64,000 nt of DNA from CAZXDL01 sp964639505 (lineage in GTDB: Bacteria > Patescibacteriota > Saccharimonadia > Saccharimonadales > UBA4665): the NCBI GenBank assembly GCA_964639505.1, contig CAZXDL010000002.1, positions 62,001 through 126,000 of the forward strand, written 5' to 3'. Position numbers and translations under genes: made by a program. Under the pieces are notes generated by a model. That model ran no database searches. It worked only from the letters and a program-made list of their open reading frames with translations, and was not told where the DNA came from. Shown here in pieces: positions 48,309 through 56,921 of this stretch (position 1 is the first letter of the stretch; every line of letters starts with the position of its first letter).

Positions 48309-48402
48309 GTATATTGCCCGACAGTCGGCTTAAAGATGTATAAACATCTTAAACCCTCTTGTGATTAGAGGCAAGTTTAGTCCATACTAAATGCTACCCA
48401 TA

Positions 48403-49881
48403 ATGGATTATTTAGATAAGAATAAGGAATCTCGCCAGCGTATAGTTTTATTTGTTGGCTATATTTTGATTGGCCTAGCAATCGTAGTCGCTGCGCTTGT
48501 TTTGAAATACCAGGCTGACGGTTATGGTGTAAACAAAAAAGGCGATGTCATTCAAAATGGTTTAACGTTTTTTTCTAGCCATCCTGCTCCGGCCAACATA
48601 TACATTAATGGTCGCCTAAACAGCGTAAAAACAAATACTAGGCTATCGCTGCCCTCTGGAGTTTATGATGTTAAACTCACCCGGACTGGCTATTATGACT
48701 GGCAACGAAATATTGAGGTCAATGGAGGTAGTGTCCAGCACTATGATTATCCATTTCTTTTTCCGAAGCTGCTAACTACTAAAAAAATCCAAAATTTCAG
48801 CTTAGCCCCCAGCTTAATGACACAAAGTTTGGATCTACGATGGGTGATGATCCAGTCAAATGCAAATCCGTCGGAATTCACCGTATATGACATTAAGAGC
48901 CCTGATACGCCCGCTTCAACCATAAGCATACCGGCAAGCTTAATAACAAAGGCAGTTGGAGGCGAAACTTGGCAAGTGGCAGAATGGGCAGATGATAATC
49001 AGCACGTATTGCTTCAGCACAACTATGATTCAAAGAGCGAGTTCATTTTAGTTGATCGTGAGGCGCCACAATCCTCTTTAAATCTAAACGCGACTCTTAA
49101 AATTAATCCGTCAAAGATAACACTTAATGACAAAAAATACGACAAGTATTATATATATGATTCTGCCGGCGCGACTTTACAAAAGGTTTCATTAAAAAAC
49201 CCGACTCCCGCAACGTTATTAAGCCATGTGGTGGCCTACAAGACTTACTCTGACAACACTGTTCTCTATATTAGCAATCAAGACTCTGTCGCTGGCAAGG
49301 TTAATGTAAGATTGCTTGAAGGCGACAAAACATACAATATTAGGATATTGACTGCCGGATCAAGCTATAACGTTGATTTAACGAAATATGACGGGATTAT
49401 GTACGTTGTGGCGGCATCTTCAGGTGATAACCGGGCCTATATATATCGCGACCCAGTTGGGCAGTTAAATAGGTTGCCAGAGCAGCCGTTGGCTTCTGCA
49501 CAGGTATTGAGAGTTGACCAGGTTAATTATGTTAGTTTTTCTCCGATCGCTCAGTACATTTTAGCCGAAAACGGCAATAACTTTGGAGTTTACGACATAG
49601 AAAACAAAACCAGTTTTAAATATACGACAAGCGAGGCCTTTGACGCCCCTCAAACTCACGCCAGCTGGATGGACGGCAATCGCTTACTCTACACCAGTAA
49701 TGGAAAACTGATTGTTTTTGATTATGATCACACTAACCTTCATCAGTTAATGGCAAGCTCGAGTAGCTATTTGCCGGCCTTCTCGCCTGACTATAAAAAT
49801 GTTTATAACATTGCCCAAGCTCCAAGCACCGCCGAGCTAGACTTTTTCCAGACATCACTGCGGACGGCACAAGACCGCTAG
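48403..49881 (+). CDS. PEGA-domain protein with beta-propeller-like region
   Basis: A protein of about 492 aa with an N-terminal transmembrane helix (about 13-35, RIVLFVGYILIGLAIVVAALVL). A PEGA unit (about 60-110, PAPANIYINGRLNSVKTNTRLSLPSGVYDVKLTRTGYYDW) precedes a long beta-rich region that may be a WD/TolB-like propeller (repeated AEWADDNQHVLLQHN / PAFSPDYKNVYNIAQ strings). PEGA domains occur in surface-associated proteins. The ATG at 48403 (MDYLDK) is preferred to 48391, because the -10 candidate CATACT (48383-48388) places transcription between them. It is convergent, with a 4-base overlap, with the sortase gene. Confidence 0.8.
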   Translation: MDYLDKNKESRQRIVLFVGYILIGLAIVVAALVLKYQADGYGVNKKGDVIQNGLTFFSSHPAPANIYINGRLNSVKTNTRLSLPSGVYDVKLTRTGYYDWQRNIEVNGGSVQHYDYPFLFPKLLTTKKIQNFSLAPSLMTQSLDLRWVMIQSNANPSEFTVYDIKSPDTPASTISIPASLITKAVGGETWQVAEWADDNQHVLLQHNYDSKSEFILVDREAPQSSLNLNATLKINPSKITLNDKKYDKYYIYDSAGATLQKVSLKNPTPATLLSHVVAYKTYSDNTVLYISNQDSVAGKVNVRLLEGDKTYNIRILTAGSSYNVDLTKYDGIMYVVAASSGDNRAYIYRDPVGQLNRLPEQPLASAQVLRVDQVNYVSFSPIAQYILAENGNNFGVYDIENKTSFKYTTSEAFDAPQTHASWMDGNRLLYTSNGKLIVFDYDHTNLHQLMASSSSYLPAFSPDYKNVYNIAQAPSTAELDFFQTSLRTAQDR

Positions 49882-51110
49882 CGCCGTTTAGCTGGTTTGT
49901 TAATCCATCTAAAGGTCATGACAAATACGCCCAGCACGACGACAAGTGCGGCGATTTTTCCAGGGGTGGTTTTTATAGCACGACCGAATAATGTCGGGCC
50001 ATTGCCTGGCAACTCTTGAGGTGTAGACGTAACGCTTTTGCTGGTTGAGGCACCATTACCGGCTGGGTCTGGACTGATTTGCTGGCCTACTACGACCAAT
50101 CGCCGCAGGCTGGTGCCTGGTGGGTCGCAGGTTATTAATGTGGCTGTCGCGGTTTGACCTTCTACGGGGTTTAAGACGGCTACATTGCTCGGGTCAACAA
50201 CAGTTGTGGTGATTACTTTGTATACGTAAACTTTGCTGTTGTAGGTTAGATAAAATGTATCTCCCGGCACCAAATTATGCAGTAACACAAAGGCGAATTT
50301 ATACTTGCCTTTGTTGAATATATTATTGCTGCTGTGACCAAAAAACGCTGCATTGCCCTGTTCGCCCGGCAGACTGGTGGTAGGGTAATGTACTACTCCA
50401 CTCTCTAACGCATTCTCTATGGTAGACTCGTCGGTTGTATTTTGATTGTAGTCAACTGGTATTTCGACATTGATTTTTGGGATGATTACCTCTGGAGTCG
50501 CGGTCGGGGCAACGCCATCATTGCTAATTATCAGTGGCGTTGACGCGTTTGCTCTGCCAGGCTGTATAAATGGTGCGATAAAAACTTCATTAAAAAATCC
50601 AAATAAAACAATAATTAGCGCGATCGTGCCCATGGCTAACCCAAAGAGCAATGATTGTACATGATGTTTGGTTGTTAACTTGCCGTTGGCGTTTACTTTG
50701 GATTTAATGGATGTTTGAATCTGTTTTGTACTCCGCTCCCTTTGTTTGGGTCGGCGGGCGGCCTGATGCTTGTGCTGTGCAAATGCTTGGGCCGTGTTTG
50801 CCTGCTTTGGCTCGCTAGCATTTATTAAGGATTGACTCGAGTAAAACTCTTGCCAAACCTGATGCTTTTCATCATCTGATAGGCCTTGGTAATATTTATG
50901 CCACTCAGTCTGAACTGTCGCCAGATTTTTGCCCGAAGTACTGAGCTGGTACATAAAGTCTTGGTGCTTGCTACGGTGTGGTGCATTTTGAGCTTCAGAC
51001 AGCTCTGATAAAGCATTTGGCTCGCCTTGATAAATCCGCTCCAATTTGTCGCGAATTAATCTTGTGGCCTCGTCTTCGCCTGATTTTGAGTGTGATGAAT
51101 TTGTTGCCAT
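49878..51110 (-). CDS. Sortase (class D/E-like) with long cytosolic N-terminus
   Basis: Sortases join surface proteins to the cell wall or to each other. This ~410-aa protein has a polar N-terminal ~150 residues, an N-terminal helix (about 153-175), a catalytic sortase domain and a C-terminal helix with basic tail. Catalytic residues are His in AAFFGHSSNN, Cys in TATLITCDPPG (about residue 325) and Arg in TSLRRLVVVGQQ. The end (ELPGNGP, hydrophobic segment, KPAKRR) has the layout of a sorting signal. The ATG at 51110 (MATNSSH) is chosen; the upstream MLFVY is less likely. Confidence 0.9.
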   Translation of the reverse strand: MATNSSHSKSGEDEATRLIRDKLERIYQGEPNALSELSEAQNAPHRSKHQDFMYQLSTSGKNLATVQTEWHKYYQGLSDDEKHQVWQEFYSSQSLINASEPKQANTAQAFAQHKHQAARRPKQRERSTKQIQTSIKSKVNANGKLTTKHHVQSLLFGLAMGTIALIIVLFGFFNEVFIAPFIQPGRANASTPLIISNDGVAPTATPEVIIPKINVEIPVDYNQNTTDESTIENALESGVVHYPTTSLPGEQGNAAFFGHSSNNIFNKGKYKFAFVLLHNLVPGDTFYLTYNSKVYVYKVITTTVVDPSNVAVLNPVEGQTATATLITCDPPGTSLRRLVVVGQQISPDPAGNGASTSKSVTSTPQELPGNGPTLFGRAIKTTPGKIAALVVVLGVFVMTFRWINKPAKRR

Positions 51111-51179
51111 ATAAACAAAGAGCAATACCTAGCTCTGTACCCCCAAGTATAGTACAATTACCCCTTGAAGCATATGCTT

Positions 51180-51264
51180 GGGCGAGTGGCGGAACTGGTA
51201 TACGCGCACGACTCAAAATCGTGTTCCTAACGGATTGAGGGTTCGATTCCCTCCTCGCCCACCA
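51180..51264 (+). tRNA. tRNA-Leu (anticodon CAA)
   Basis: Acceptor GGGCGAG/CTCGCCC, anticodon arm CACGA-CTCAAAA-TCGTG giving CAA, a long variable arm, T-arm GAGGG-TTCGATT-CCCTC and encoded CCA at 51262-51264. Confidence 0.95.
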
Positions 51265-51283
51265 GTTGTAAAAGATTAGACTA

Positions 51284-51312
51284 TTGACATATATTAGATT
51301 ATAGAGTATAAT
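51284..51312 (+). promoter_or_regulatory. Perfect consensus promoter
   Basis: TTGACA (51284-51289), 17 bases, TATAAT (51307-51312): the only full match to both hexamers with ideal spacing that I found in the window. Confidence 0.85.
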
Positions 51313-51351
51313 TACTAAAATACTATTTGTAATGTAAGAGGTTATGCTAAC

Positions 51352-51666
51352 GTGAGTAGAACATATAGATTCGAAGGCGATCAAGATGTTAAATGGGGCA
51401 TTGCATTGCCTCCAGAACAACGAAAAATTCGTGGGATGCAGGGCCCTGAGCCCGTAAGCGCAGAAACCTTTGGTAACTTTTTAGCCTACGGAGAAGACGG
51501 ATTAGTTAAAGAACGTAACTATGATCCTCACGAACCTGTAGTGCTCAGGCACCTAGGAGTAGCCATTGCACATGTTGAGCTGGCACATACTACTGCCTCC
51601 AGAGGCGATGAAGATGGCGGCATAATTGACGCGATCGAGCCACAGGCTGAACGCGAAGCAGCCTAA
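51352..51666 (+). CDS. Unknown 104-aa acidic protein
   Basis: A cytosolic protein with SRTYRFEGDQDVKWGIALPP at its start, SAETFGNFLAYGEDGLVKE in the middle and an acidic end rich in Glu/Ala. It starts at GTG, with AAGAGG about 10 bases upstream. No family is recognised. The consensus promoter 40 bases upstream implies strong expression. The 3' end overlaps the convergent NAD(P)HX-dehydratase-like gene by 4 bases. Confidence 0.7.
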   Translation: MSRTYRFEGDQDVKWGIALPPEQRKIRGMQGPEPVSAETFGNFLAYGEDGLVKERNYDPHEPVVLRHLGVAIAHVELAHTTASRGDEDGGIIDAIEPQAEREAA

Positions 51667-52442
51667 ATTAAGCTTGACGTTATAGACTCGTAGGTTTTTG
51701 TAGGGTTCTGTAGCCACCATACACTTGCTCGTGCAGCGATTCGGGTGCGCCAGATCTTTGGGGAGTCAGCGATTTTTGTTGAACTTACCCTACCATCAAC
51801 GGCTGCAAGAAATTGATCATTATGCTCGACAATTATGGCAGTCGAATGTCTCAAACTGAAATCATGCAGTGTTTCGACGAGTTTAAGCAAGCCCATGTCG
51901 TAGGTAAATGCACTGGTAAATCTTGAGGCCTTGCCAATTTTTTGTAGCTGCGCAAAACTCATAACCAAAAGAGTTTGTTCGCGGTTCAATATTGAATCCG
52001 ACTTTGTAAAATAATCCAGCGCGTCCTGTGTGACTGTGAGTTGGCCCGAGTATTTATCGGCAAATTTTTCGAGAAGGACTGCAGTTTCTGAATTGCGCCC
52101 AAAATCGCCAGCTAGGAGTGTTGCATCAGCCCAGTCTGACATGGTCAGTAAGTCACCTAAAGCATTTTTGCCAAAGCTCCCGCTCGCCGAACTCGCAACA
52201 TATTCGCCTGCCTCAAAGACTTTACCCAAGGTTTTTTGTAAAACGTCCGGCAACAATACCCTTGCTGTGCCGATGCCGGCATTACTGGCTTCGCTGTATG
52301 CTTCGGCCGCAGCAGCGAAGCTATGCGCATTGCCTCCGACAATGAGAAGTTTCCCCGACTGATTTCGGTTTTCGGGACGACTCCATAACAGATCTGGAAA
52401 CAATGGTTTATCGGTGGTCTGTTTTTGCCAGTAATCTTGCAT
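51663..52442 (-). CDS. Ribokinase-fold protein, NAD(P)HX dehydratase-like
   Basis: A 259-aa protein that resembles the C-terminal (YjeF/NnrD) carbohydrate-kinase fold. GKLLIVGGNAHSFAAAAEAYSEASNAGIGTARVLLP matches the family GxxLVIGGS..Y.GA..LAA.AALR.GAG.V. WADATLLAGDFGRNSETAVLLEKF follows where the substrate-binding GPGLG segment usually lies. The typical GTGD nucleotide motif is not evident, so activity is unsure; a degenerate repair enzyme or another sugar-kinase-like role is possible. It overlaps the upstream hydrolase gene by 35 bases. Confidence 0.6.
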   Translation of the reverse strand: MQDYWQKQTTDKPLFPDLLWSRPENRNQSGKLLIVGGNAHSFAAAAEAYSEASNAGIGTARVLLPDVLQKTLGKVFEAGEYVASSASGSFGKNALGDLLTMSDWADATLLAGDFGRNSETAVLLEKFADKYSGQLTVTQDALDYFTKSDSILNREQTLLVMSFAQLQKIGKASRFTSAFTYDMGLLKLVETLHDFSLRHSTAIIVEHNDQFLAAVDGRVSSTKIADSPKIWRTRIAARASVWWLQNPTKTYESITSSLI

Positions 52443-53019
52443 AATTATTAATTATATCGACATAATAGGCCGGGTGTTGCCAAATATTGTCATGACCTCC
52501 TGGCAAGCTCAAAAATGCCCAATTTTCATGCTTGATATAGTCATCGAGCTTGGCTGACTTGGGCCATGGGTCAAAACGATTTGCGATAAAAATACTGACC
52601 GCGTCCGGAAATATTGTTGGTTCTGAGGTTTTGGCACCGCGAACAATGTTGAGACTACGGAGTGGATGCCGCAATGCATAGTACGTATTCAACGCAAAGC
52701 CTTGGATTATCCTCAAGAAGTGCCCCTTAGCTAGCAACCGGCTAATGCTGAGCCAATTGGATTTTAGCCATATTTTTTGTGGACGCGTAAGCGGGAGTGG
52801 CATACCGATATATAAAATTAATTTTGGCCTGGCTCGATCAGGCATAAGCCAGCAGCCGGCAGAATGGGCGATAATCACATCTGCATCATGCAGGCTTTTG
52901 GCTGGTTTCATGCCGACCTGCTTTAGAAGCTTTGTTATCTTCCGGCCGTGAGCTGAGCCTTCAACGAAGCCGTAGCTTAGCGCAAAAGTTAAAGGTTTAT
53001 TTGATTGTGTATTTGCCAT
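52408..53019 (-). CDS. Alpha/beta hydrolase-like protein
   Basis: A 203-aa protein starting LTFALSYGFVEGSAHGRKI. A nucleophile-elbow-like string, ADVIIAHSAGCWL, puts Ser in H-S-A-G, and LPGGHDNIWQHP supplies a late His; an Asp in ANRFDPWP completes a plausible triad. This is the compact RBBP9/YdeN-style serine hydrolase layout. The substrate is unknown. It is part of a tightly overlapping minus-strand run with the HAD and ribokinase-fold genes. Confidence 0.7.
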   Translation of the reverse strand: MANTQSNKPLTFALSYGFVEGSAHGRKITKLLKQVGMKPAKSLHDADVIIAHSAGCWLMPDRARPKLILYIGMPLPLTRPQKIWLKSNWLSISRLLAKGHFLRIIQGFALNTYYALRHPLRSLNIVRGAKTSEPTIFPDAVSIFIANRFDPWPKSAKLDDYIKHENWAFLSLPGGHDNIWQHPAYYVDIINNYARLLAKTDHR

Positions 53020-53713
53020 GGTTCGGATCTAAATTATAAACCATGTTTTTACGTTCAACGACTACTTGCCAGCCTGACCGCTTGGCATGTTCAAACAACC
53101 CCTTAGTCGGGTTAAATGCAATTGGCCGTTCGACTTTAGACAGCATTTGTATATCACTTTCACTGTCGCCAACTGCAATGCTCTTTTCCCAGCTAGCGTT
53201 GTGCTTCTTGACTAATCTATCAAGCGAATCGATTTTTAACTCACTTTTTAAAATTCTGCCCTTTCCGGTATATAAACCGTTTTTTATCTCATAAACCGAC
53301 CCGCACGAATCATCAAAACCGTAATAGTCCGCCAGCATTTTGACTATTTCATCTTGGGAAGCTGAAATAGCAAACAGTAAATAATTTTTAGATTTAAGTT
53401 CATAAATTAAGTCGCGCGTGTATGCATACACTTGGTCCCTGTATACCTTAACCACATTTTTACTGGCAAGATGGAGCTCTAAGGGGTCAATTGTCTTTAT
53501 CGCCTTCTCAAAAAAATTAACCAGTGTCTGTTCGTACTCGGCATATGAAGCCTGATGGGGTCGTTTCTTCCACTGCAATCGAGCCTGGCGAACTTTTTCG
53601 TAAGCAATAAGGTCTAGTTTGTCTTGTCGAGCTAATTCGTCTGCCACGGCATGATATAACTGCCAGCGCAAAATCGTGCCGTCTATATCAAATGCAGCAA
53701 ATGGCCTAGCCAT
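52997..53713 (-). CDS. HAD-superfamily phosphatase (SerB-like subclass IB)
   Basis: A 238-aa hydrolase. Motif I is AAFDIDGTILRW with the nucleophile Asp, motif II is the Ser in LFAISASQ, a Lys lies in the following helix region, and motif IV is IAVGDSESDIQMLSKV. The helical cap between motifs I and II is the IB/phosphoserine-phosphatase type, and HAD-IB members also remove phosphate from lipid or sugar intermediates. It overlaps the downstream hydrolase by 23 bases. Confidence 0.88.
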   Translation of the reverse strand: MARPFAAFDIDGTILRWQLYHAVADELARQDKLDLIAYEKVRQARLQWKKRPHQASYAEYEQTLVNFFEKAIKTIDPLELHLASKNVVKVYRDQVYAYTRDLIYELKSKNYLLFAISASQDEIVKMLADYYGFDDSCGSVYEIKNGLYTGKGRILKSELKIDSLDRLVKKHNASWEKSIAVGDSESDIQMLSKVERPIAFNPTKGLFEHAKRSGWQVVVERKNMVYNLDPNHGKYTIK

Positions 53714-53719
53714 AGTGAC

Positions 53720-54643
53720 TTACAAGACCTCTGTTAAATATCTATTAGCAATGTGCAGTATGTTGCTAGCTTCGTGCTCGGCAAGATGGCCGTTAATTGT
53801 CCAAATTAGTTCGCAATTTGGTATTTTTTGGGCAAGCGAGTACGCGGTTATCGGCCGACAAACCATATCGTATCGCCCCTGTACGATCCACACCGGCATG
53901 GTCAGCTTAGCGGCGTTATCAACTACAAAATTATCAGGTAGAAAACATTTGTTTTGAAGGTAGTGTATTTCGGTACGAATTGTTGAAAGGTCATACTCTT
54001 CGTATTTGGTTGAATTAATTCTGCCATCTAGTTTTAACAGAGATAGCTCAAGGCTTTCATAAGCAAAGGCTGATTCTTTTGCGGCTTCGAGGTCATCGCC
54101 GAGAGCACGTTTGAAATGGTATGCACTTGGATCGTCTCTATACTTAGCTGGGGTTGCCATAAGGTATTTGTCCCATGAATCTGGAAAGAATTCGCGAAAA
54201 CGTCCTTTATCAAGCCAATCTATCTCATCGTAGGCTCCTGCGAAGACGCCTTGTATTACCATGCCCGCAACCCGCTCTGGGTGAGTGATGCCATAAACTA
54301 GTGCTAGGCAAGCGCCCCATGAGCCACCAGTTAATACAATTTTTTTAAGGTCAAGTCGGTCTAAAATCATGTTGATATCGCTAATGAGCTCCTGAGTGGT
54401 ATTGTTTGTGAGTGAGCCATACGGCAGACTCTTACCGCTTCCGCGCTGATCAATAAAAATCACACGTTGTTTGCTTGGGTCGAATTTTGACTTATCGCTG
54501 TCTTTGCATCCGTTTCCTGGGCCACCATGTAAAAATACGATTGGTTTTTTTGCATCCTTTTTGCCCCAGTCTTGGACATAAACTTGGTGACCATCGCCTA
54601 CGTCAATGTAGAATTCTTCGATTGTATGTTCGTCGGGGGTCAT
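53720..54643 (-). CDS. pip: Proline iminopeptidase
   Basis: A 307-aa alpha/beta hydrolase of family S33 that removes N-terminal proline from peptides. It has the oxyanion string VFLHGGPGNGCKDSDKSKFD, DQRGSGKSLPYGSLTNNTT, the nucleophile elbow LTGGSWGACLALVYGITHPERV, a late Asp in VQGRYDMVCRP and His in INGHLAEHEAS. This fits an organism that lives on imported peptides. It overlaps the exonuclease III gene by 4 bases. Confidence 0.92.
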   Translation of the reverse strand: MTPDEHTIEEFYIDVGDGHQVYVQDWGKKDAKKPIVFLHGGPGNGCKDSDKSKFDPSKQRVIFIDQRGSGKSLPYGSLTNNTTQELISDINMILDRLDLKKIVLTGGSWGACLALVYGITHPERVAGMVIQGVFAGAYDEIDWLDKGRFREFFPDSWDKYLMATPAKYRDDPSAYHFKRALGDDLEAAKESAFAYESLELSLLKLDGRINSTKYEEYDLSTIRTEIHYLQNKCFLPDNFVVDNAAKLTMPVWIVQGRYDMVCRPITAYSLAQKIPNCELIWTINGHLAEHEASNILHIANRYLTEVL

Positions 54644-55440
54644 AGATCTAGTGTAACAGATATAGGACAGTGGTCAGATCCGAGAATATTAGGGTGTATG
54701 TCGGCTGCCTTAACTTTGTCTTTCAAACTGGCTGAAACTAAAAAGTAGTCGATCCGCCAGCCAACGTTGCGTTCGCGAGATTTAGCGAAGTGAGACCACC
54801 AAGTATAATAACCTTTCCCTTGGCTAAACATCCGGAATGTATCGATGAATCCAGCATCAACAAATGCCTGAAAGCCGGCTCGTTCTTCATCTGTAAATCC
54901 TTTTTTGCCTACGTTGGTTTTGTCGTTAGCTAAATCATCGGGAGTGTGGGCGACATTTAAGTCGCCTGTAAAAATCACCGGCTTGGTCTTCTCGAGCTGC
55001 TTCAAATAGGCCAAAAAAGCCGGGTCCCAGTGCTTATGACGTAGTGGTATTCGGCTCAAATCATCTTTGGCGTTGGGCGTGTAAACCCCTACAAACCAGA
55101 AATCATCGAACTCGCCGGCAATAACCCTGCCCTCTTGATTCGGGTTGCCGTAGACGTCCCCGTGTAGCTCAAATTTTTTAATGATGTCATCTGGAAATCC
55201 ATTTATTACCTGCTTAGGTTTTAGCTTGGATAATAAGGCTGTGCCCGAATAGCCGGGCTTTTCGGCTGAATACCAGAAAACATCATAGCCGTCAGTTTTT
55301 ACGGTTATCTGTTCGGGCTTGGCTTTAATTTCTTGTAGTACCAAAATGTCTGGCTTTTCTGATTGAAGAAAAGGTTCCCATAAACCCTTGTTTTGCACGG
55401 CTCGTATTCCATTAACATTCCACGAATATAGTTTCAGCAT
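54640..55440 (-). CDS. xth: Exodeoxyribonuclease III (AP endonuclease)
   Basis: A Mg-dependent base-excision-repair enzyme. LKLYSWNVNGIRAVQNKGL, DILVLQEIKAKPEQI, VGVYTPNAKDDLSRIPLRHKHW, PVIFTGDLNVAHTPDDLA and GWRIDYFLVSASL followed by GSDHCPISVTLDL are the ExoIII motifs, with catalytic Asp and His intact. The ATG at 55440 is preferred to 55446, because the -10 box TATACT (55448-55453, minus strand) ends 7 bases before it, giving a leaderless mRNA. It is divergent from pyrH. Confidence 0.95.
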   Translation of the reverse strand: MLKLYSWNVNGIRAVQNKGLWEPFLQSEKPDILVLQEIKAKPEQITVKTDGYDVFWYSAEKPGYSGTALLSKLKPKQVINGFPDDIIKKFELHGDVYGNPNQEGRVIAGEFDDFWFVGVYTPNAKDDLSRIPLRHKHWDPAFLAYLKQLEKTKPVIFTGDLNVAHTPDDLANDKTNVGKKGFTDEERAGFQAFVDAGFIDTFRMFSQGKGYYTWWSHFAKSRERNVGWRIDYFLVSASLKDKVKAADIHPNILGSDHCPISVTLDL

Positions 55441-55490
55441 TCTCATAAGTATAGCTTTGCCCCAGTTAATTTGCTAGACTATGAAGCTAG

Positions 55491-56207
55491 ATGGGTACAC
55501 CTCCTTACAAACGAGTCTTACTAAAACTTTCTGGCGAGCAGCTATCTGGTAAATATGATTTTGGTGTTGATCCAGAAATCGCTGCCTTTCTGGCAGGCGA
55601 GGTTAAAAAAGTTGTCGATTCCGGCGCCCAAGTTGTGATCATCGCCGGTGGTGGAAATATGGTGCGTGGTGCCGAACGTGCTGGTCATGGCATTCGACGA
55701 GTTACGGCCGACCAAATGGGCATGCTTTCAGGCTTAATCAACTGCATGGCCTTAACGGACATTTTTGAAGCCAACGGCGTTAAAACCCGTTGCCTAAGCA
55801 ACATTTTCGCGACTCAGGTAGCGGAATCATATTCTTATCGTTTAGCAGAAAAGCACCTTCAAAAAGGTCGGGTTGTGATTGTCGCCGGCGGCACGGCTCG
55901 ACCATACGTAACTCACGATACTGCTGCTGTCAGCTTCGCACTCGAACTCGACTGCGAATTAGTCCTCAAAGCATCTAAGGTTGACGGCGTTTTCGACAAA
56001 GACCCAGCACAATTCCACGACGCACAAAAGTTGCAAAAAGTTACCTTTCAAGAAGCCGTGCAAGATAACGCCATTAAAGTAATGGACAAAGCAGCCATTG
56101 GTCTTGCGATGGAGCAAAACAAACCAATTGTGGTCTTCGATGCCTTCCAACCAGATAGTTTCTCAAAAATAGTTGCCGGCGAATCAGTCGGCACTTTTAT
56201 TAGCTAG
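55491..56207 (+). CDS. pyrH: UMP kinase
   Basis: PyrH makes UDP from UMP. The 238-aa amino-acid-kinase fold has YKRVLLKLSGEQLSGKYDFGVD, VVIIAGGGNMVRGAERAGHGIRRVTADQMGML, GRVVIVAGGTARPYVTHDTAA and KASKVDGVFDKDP. A -10 candidate, TAGACT (55475-55480), leaves a leader of about 4 nt. Codon use is C-rich late in the gene, as in glyQS, typical of well-expressed genes here. It is monocistronic and convergent with a membrane protein gene. Confidence 0.95.
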   Translation: MGTPPYKRVLLKLSGEQLSGKYDFGVDPEIAAFLAGEVKKVVDSGAQVVIIAGGGNMVRGAERAGHGIRRVTADQMGMLSGLINCMALTDIFEANGVKTRCLSNIFATQVAESYSYRLAEKHLQKGRVVIVAGGTARPYVTHDTAAVSFALELDCELVLKASKVDGVFDKDPAQFHDAQKLQKVTFQEAVQDNAIKVMDKAAIGLAMEQNKPIVVFDAFQPDSFSKIVAGESVGTFIS

Positions 56208-56209
56208 TC

Positions 56210-56716
56210 TTAGCTCGCAAACACAATCAGTATCGCCGCGATTAAAACTAATATAAAGCCCGAAAGCCATGTAAGCATTTGCGCATATAAAAAATATCTT
56301 TTGCCTACAATCAGACCCTGCTTTTGTGACCTTCGGGATTGCCAAAGTTCATTATTCCTTGCCCGCATTTCTTCCAGCTGCGCAGAAGTCTCCGCTTCTT
56401 TTGTGAAGATGAGCTTTGCCTTGCCTTCAAACTCGGCGTGAGCTTCGTAAAAAAACATATCTTTTATTGCGTCAACAATTCCGAAAAGAATGGAGAGCGT
56501 AAGTAAACTCCAACCAACCGTCAGCAGAACTTTTTCCGACAAGCCAACACCATTGAAATTAGCAAACATTGGTGAAGAGAACGTAAAAACAAAAACAGCA
56601 AAAGTCCACAAACTTTTCCTTATACTATTTTCTGTCGTGACCAAGTTGTTTAAGTTAAAAAGTAATGCTTTGTCATGTAAATCTCTTTCCCCGCGTCGTA
56701 TTTCGTCTGGCGTCAT
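56210..56716 (-). CDS. Unknown three-helix membrane protein
   Basis: A 168-aa protein with hydrophobic helices at about 36-55 (LWTFAVFVFTFSSPMFANF), 64-84 (LLTVGWSLLTLSILFGIVDA) and 144-166 (LTWLSGFILVLIAAILIVFA). A charged coiled-coil-like loop (about 90-135) rich in Glu/Ala/Arg joins the last two. No family is recognised. It starts 20 bases downstream of the tRNA-Ser gene on the same strand. Confidence 0.7.
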   Translation of the reverse strand: MTPDEIRRGERDLHDKALLFNLNNLVTTENSIRKSLWTFAVFVFTFSSPMFANFNGVGLSEKVLLTVGWSLLTLSILFGIVDAIKDMFFYEAHAEFEGKAKLIFTKEAETSAQLEEMRARNNELWQSRRSQKQGLIVGKRYFLYAQMLTWLSGFILVLIAAILIVFAS

Positions 56717-56735
56717 GATATCTCCTCGAATTTTA

Positions 56736-56825
56736 TGGCGGAGGGAGAGGGATTCGAACCCTCGATGGGATTGCTCCCAAACCGCCTTTCCAAGACGGCG
56801 CCATAGGCCACTAGGCGACCCCTCC
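56736..56825 (-). tRNA. tRNA-Ser (anticodon GGA)
   Basis: On the minus strand: acceptor GGAGGGG/TCCCTCC, anticodon arm CCGTC-TTGGAAA-GGCGG giving GGA, long variable arm, T-arm GAGGG-TTCGAAT-CCCTC and encoded CCA. Confidence 0.95.
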
Positions 56826-56921
56826 TTAAAACACTAGGCCAGTATAACAAACTCTCTTTGCAATTATTACTACAAAATACCTTGCTATAAATGCAAGTTA
56901 AAGAGTAAACTGTCTTAACGA

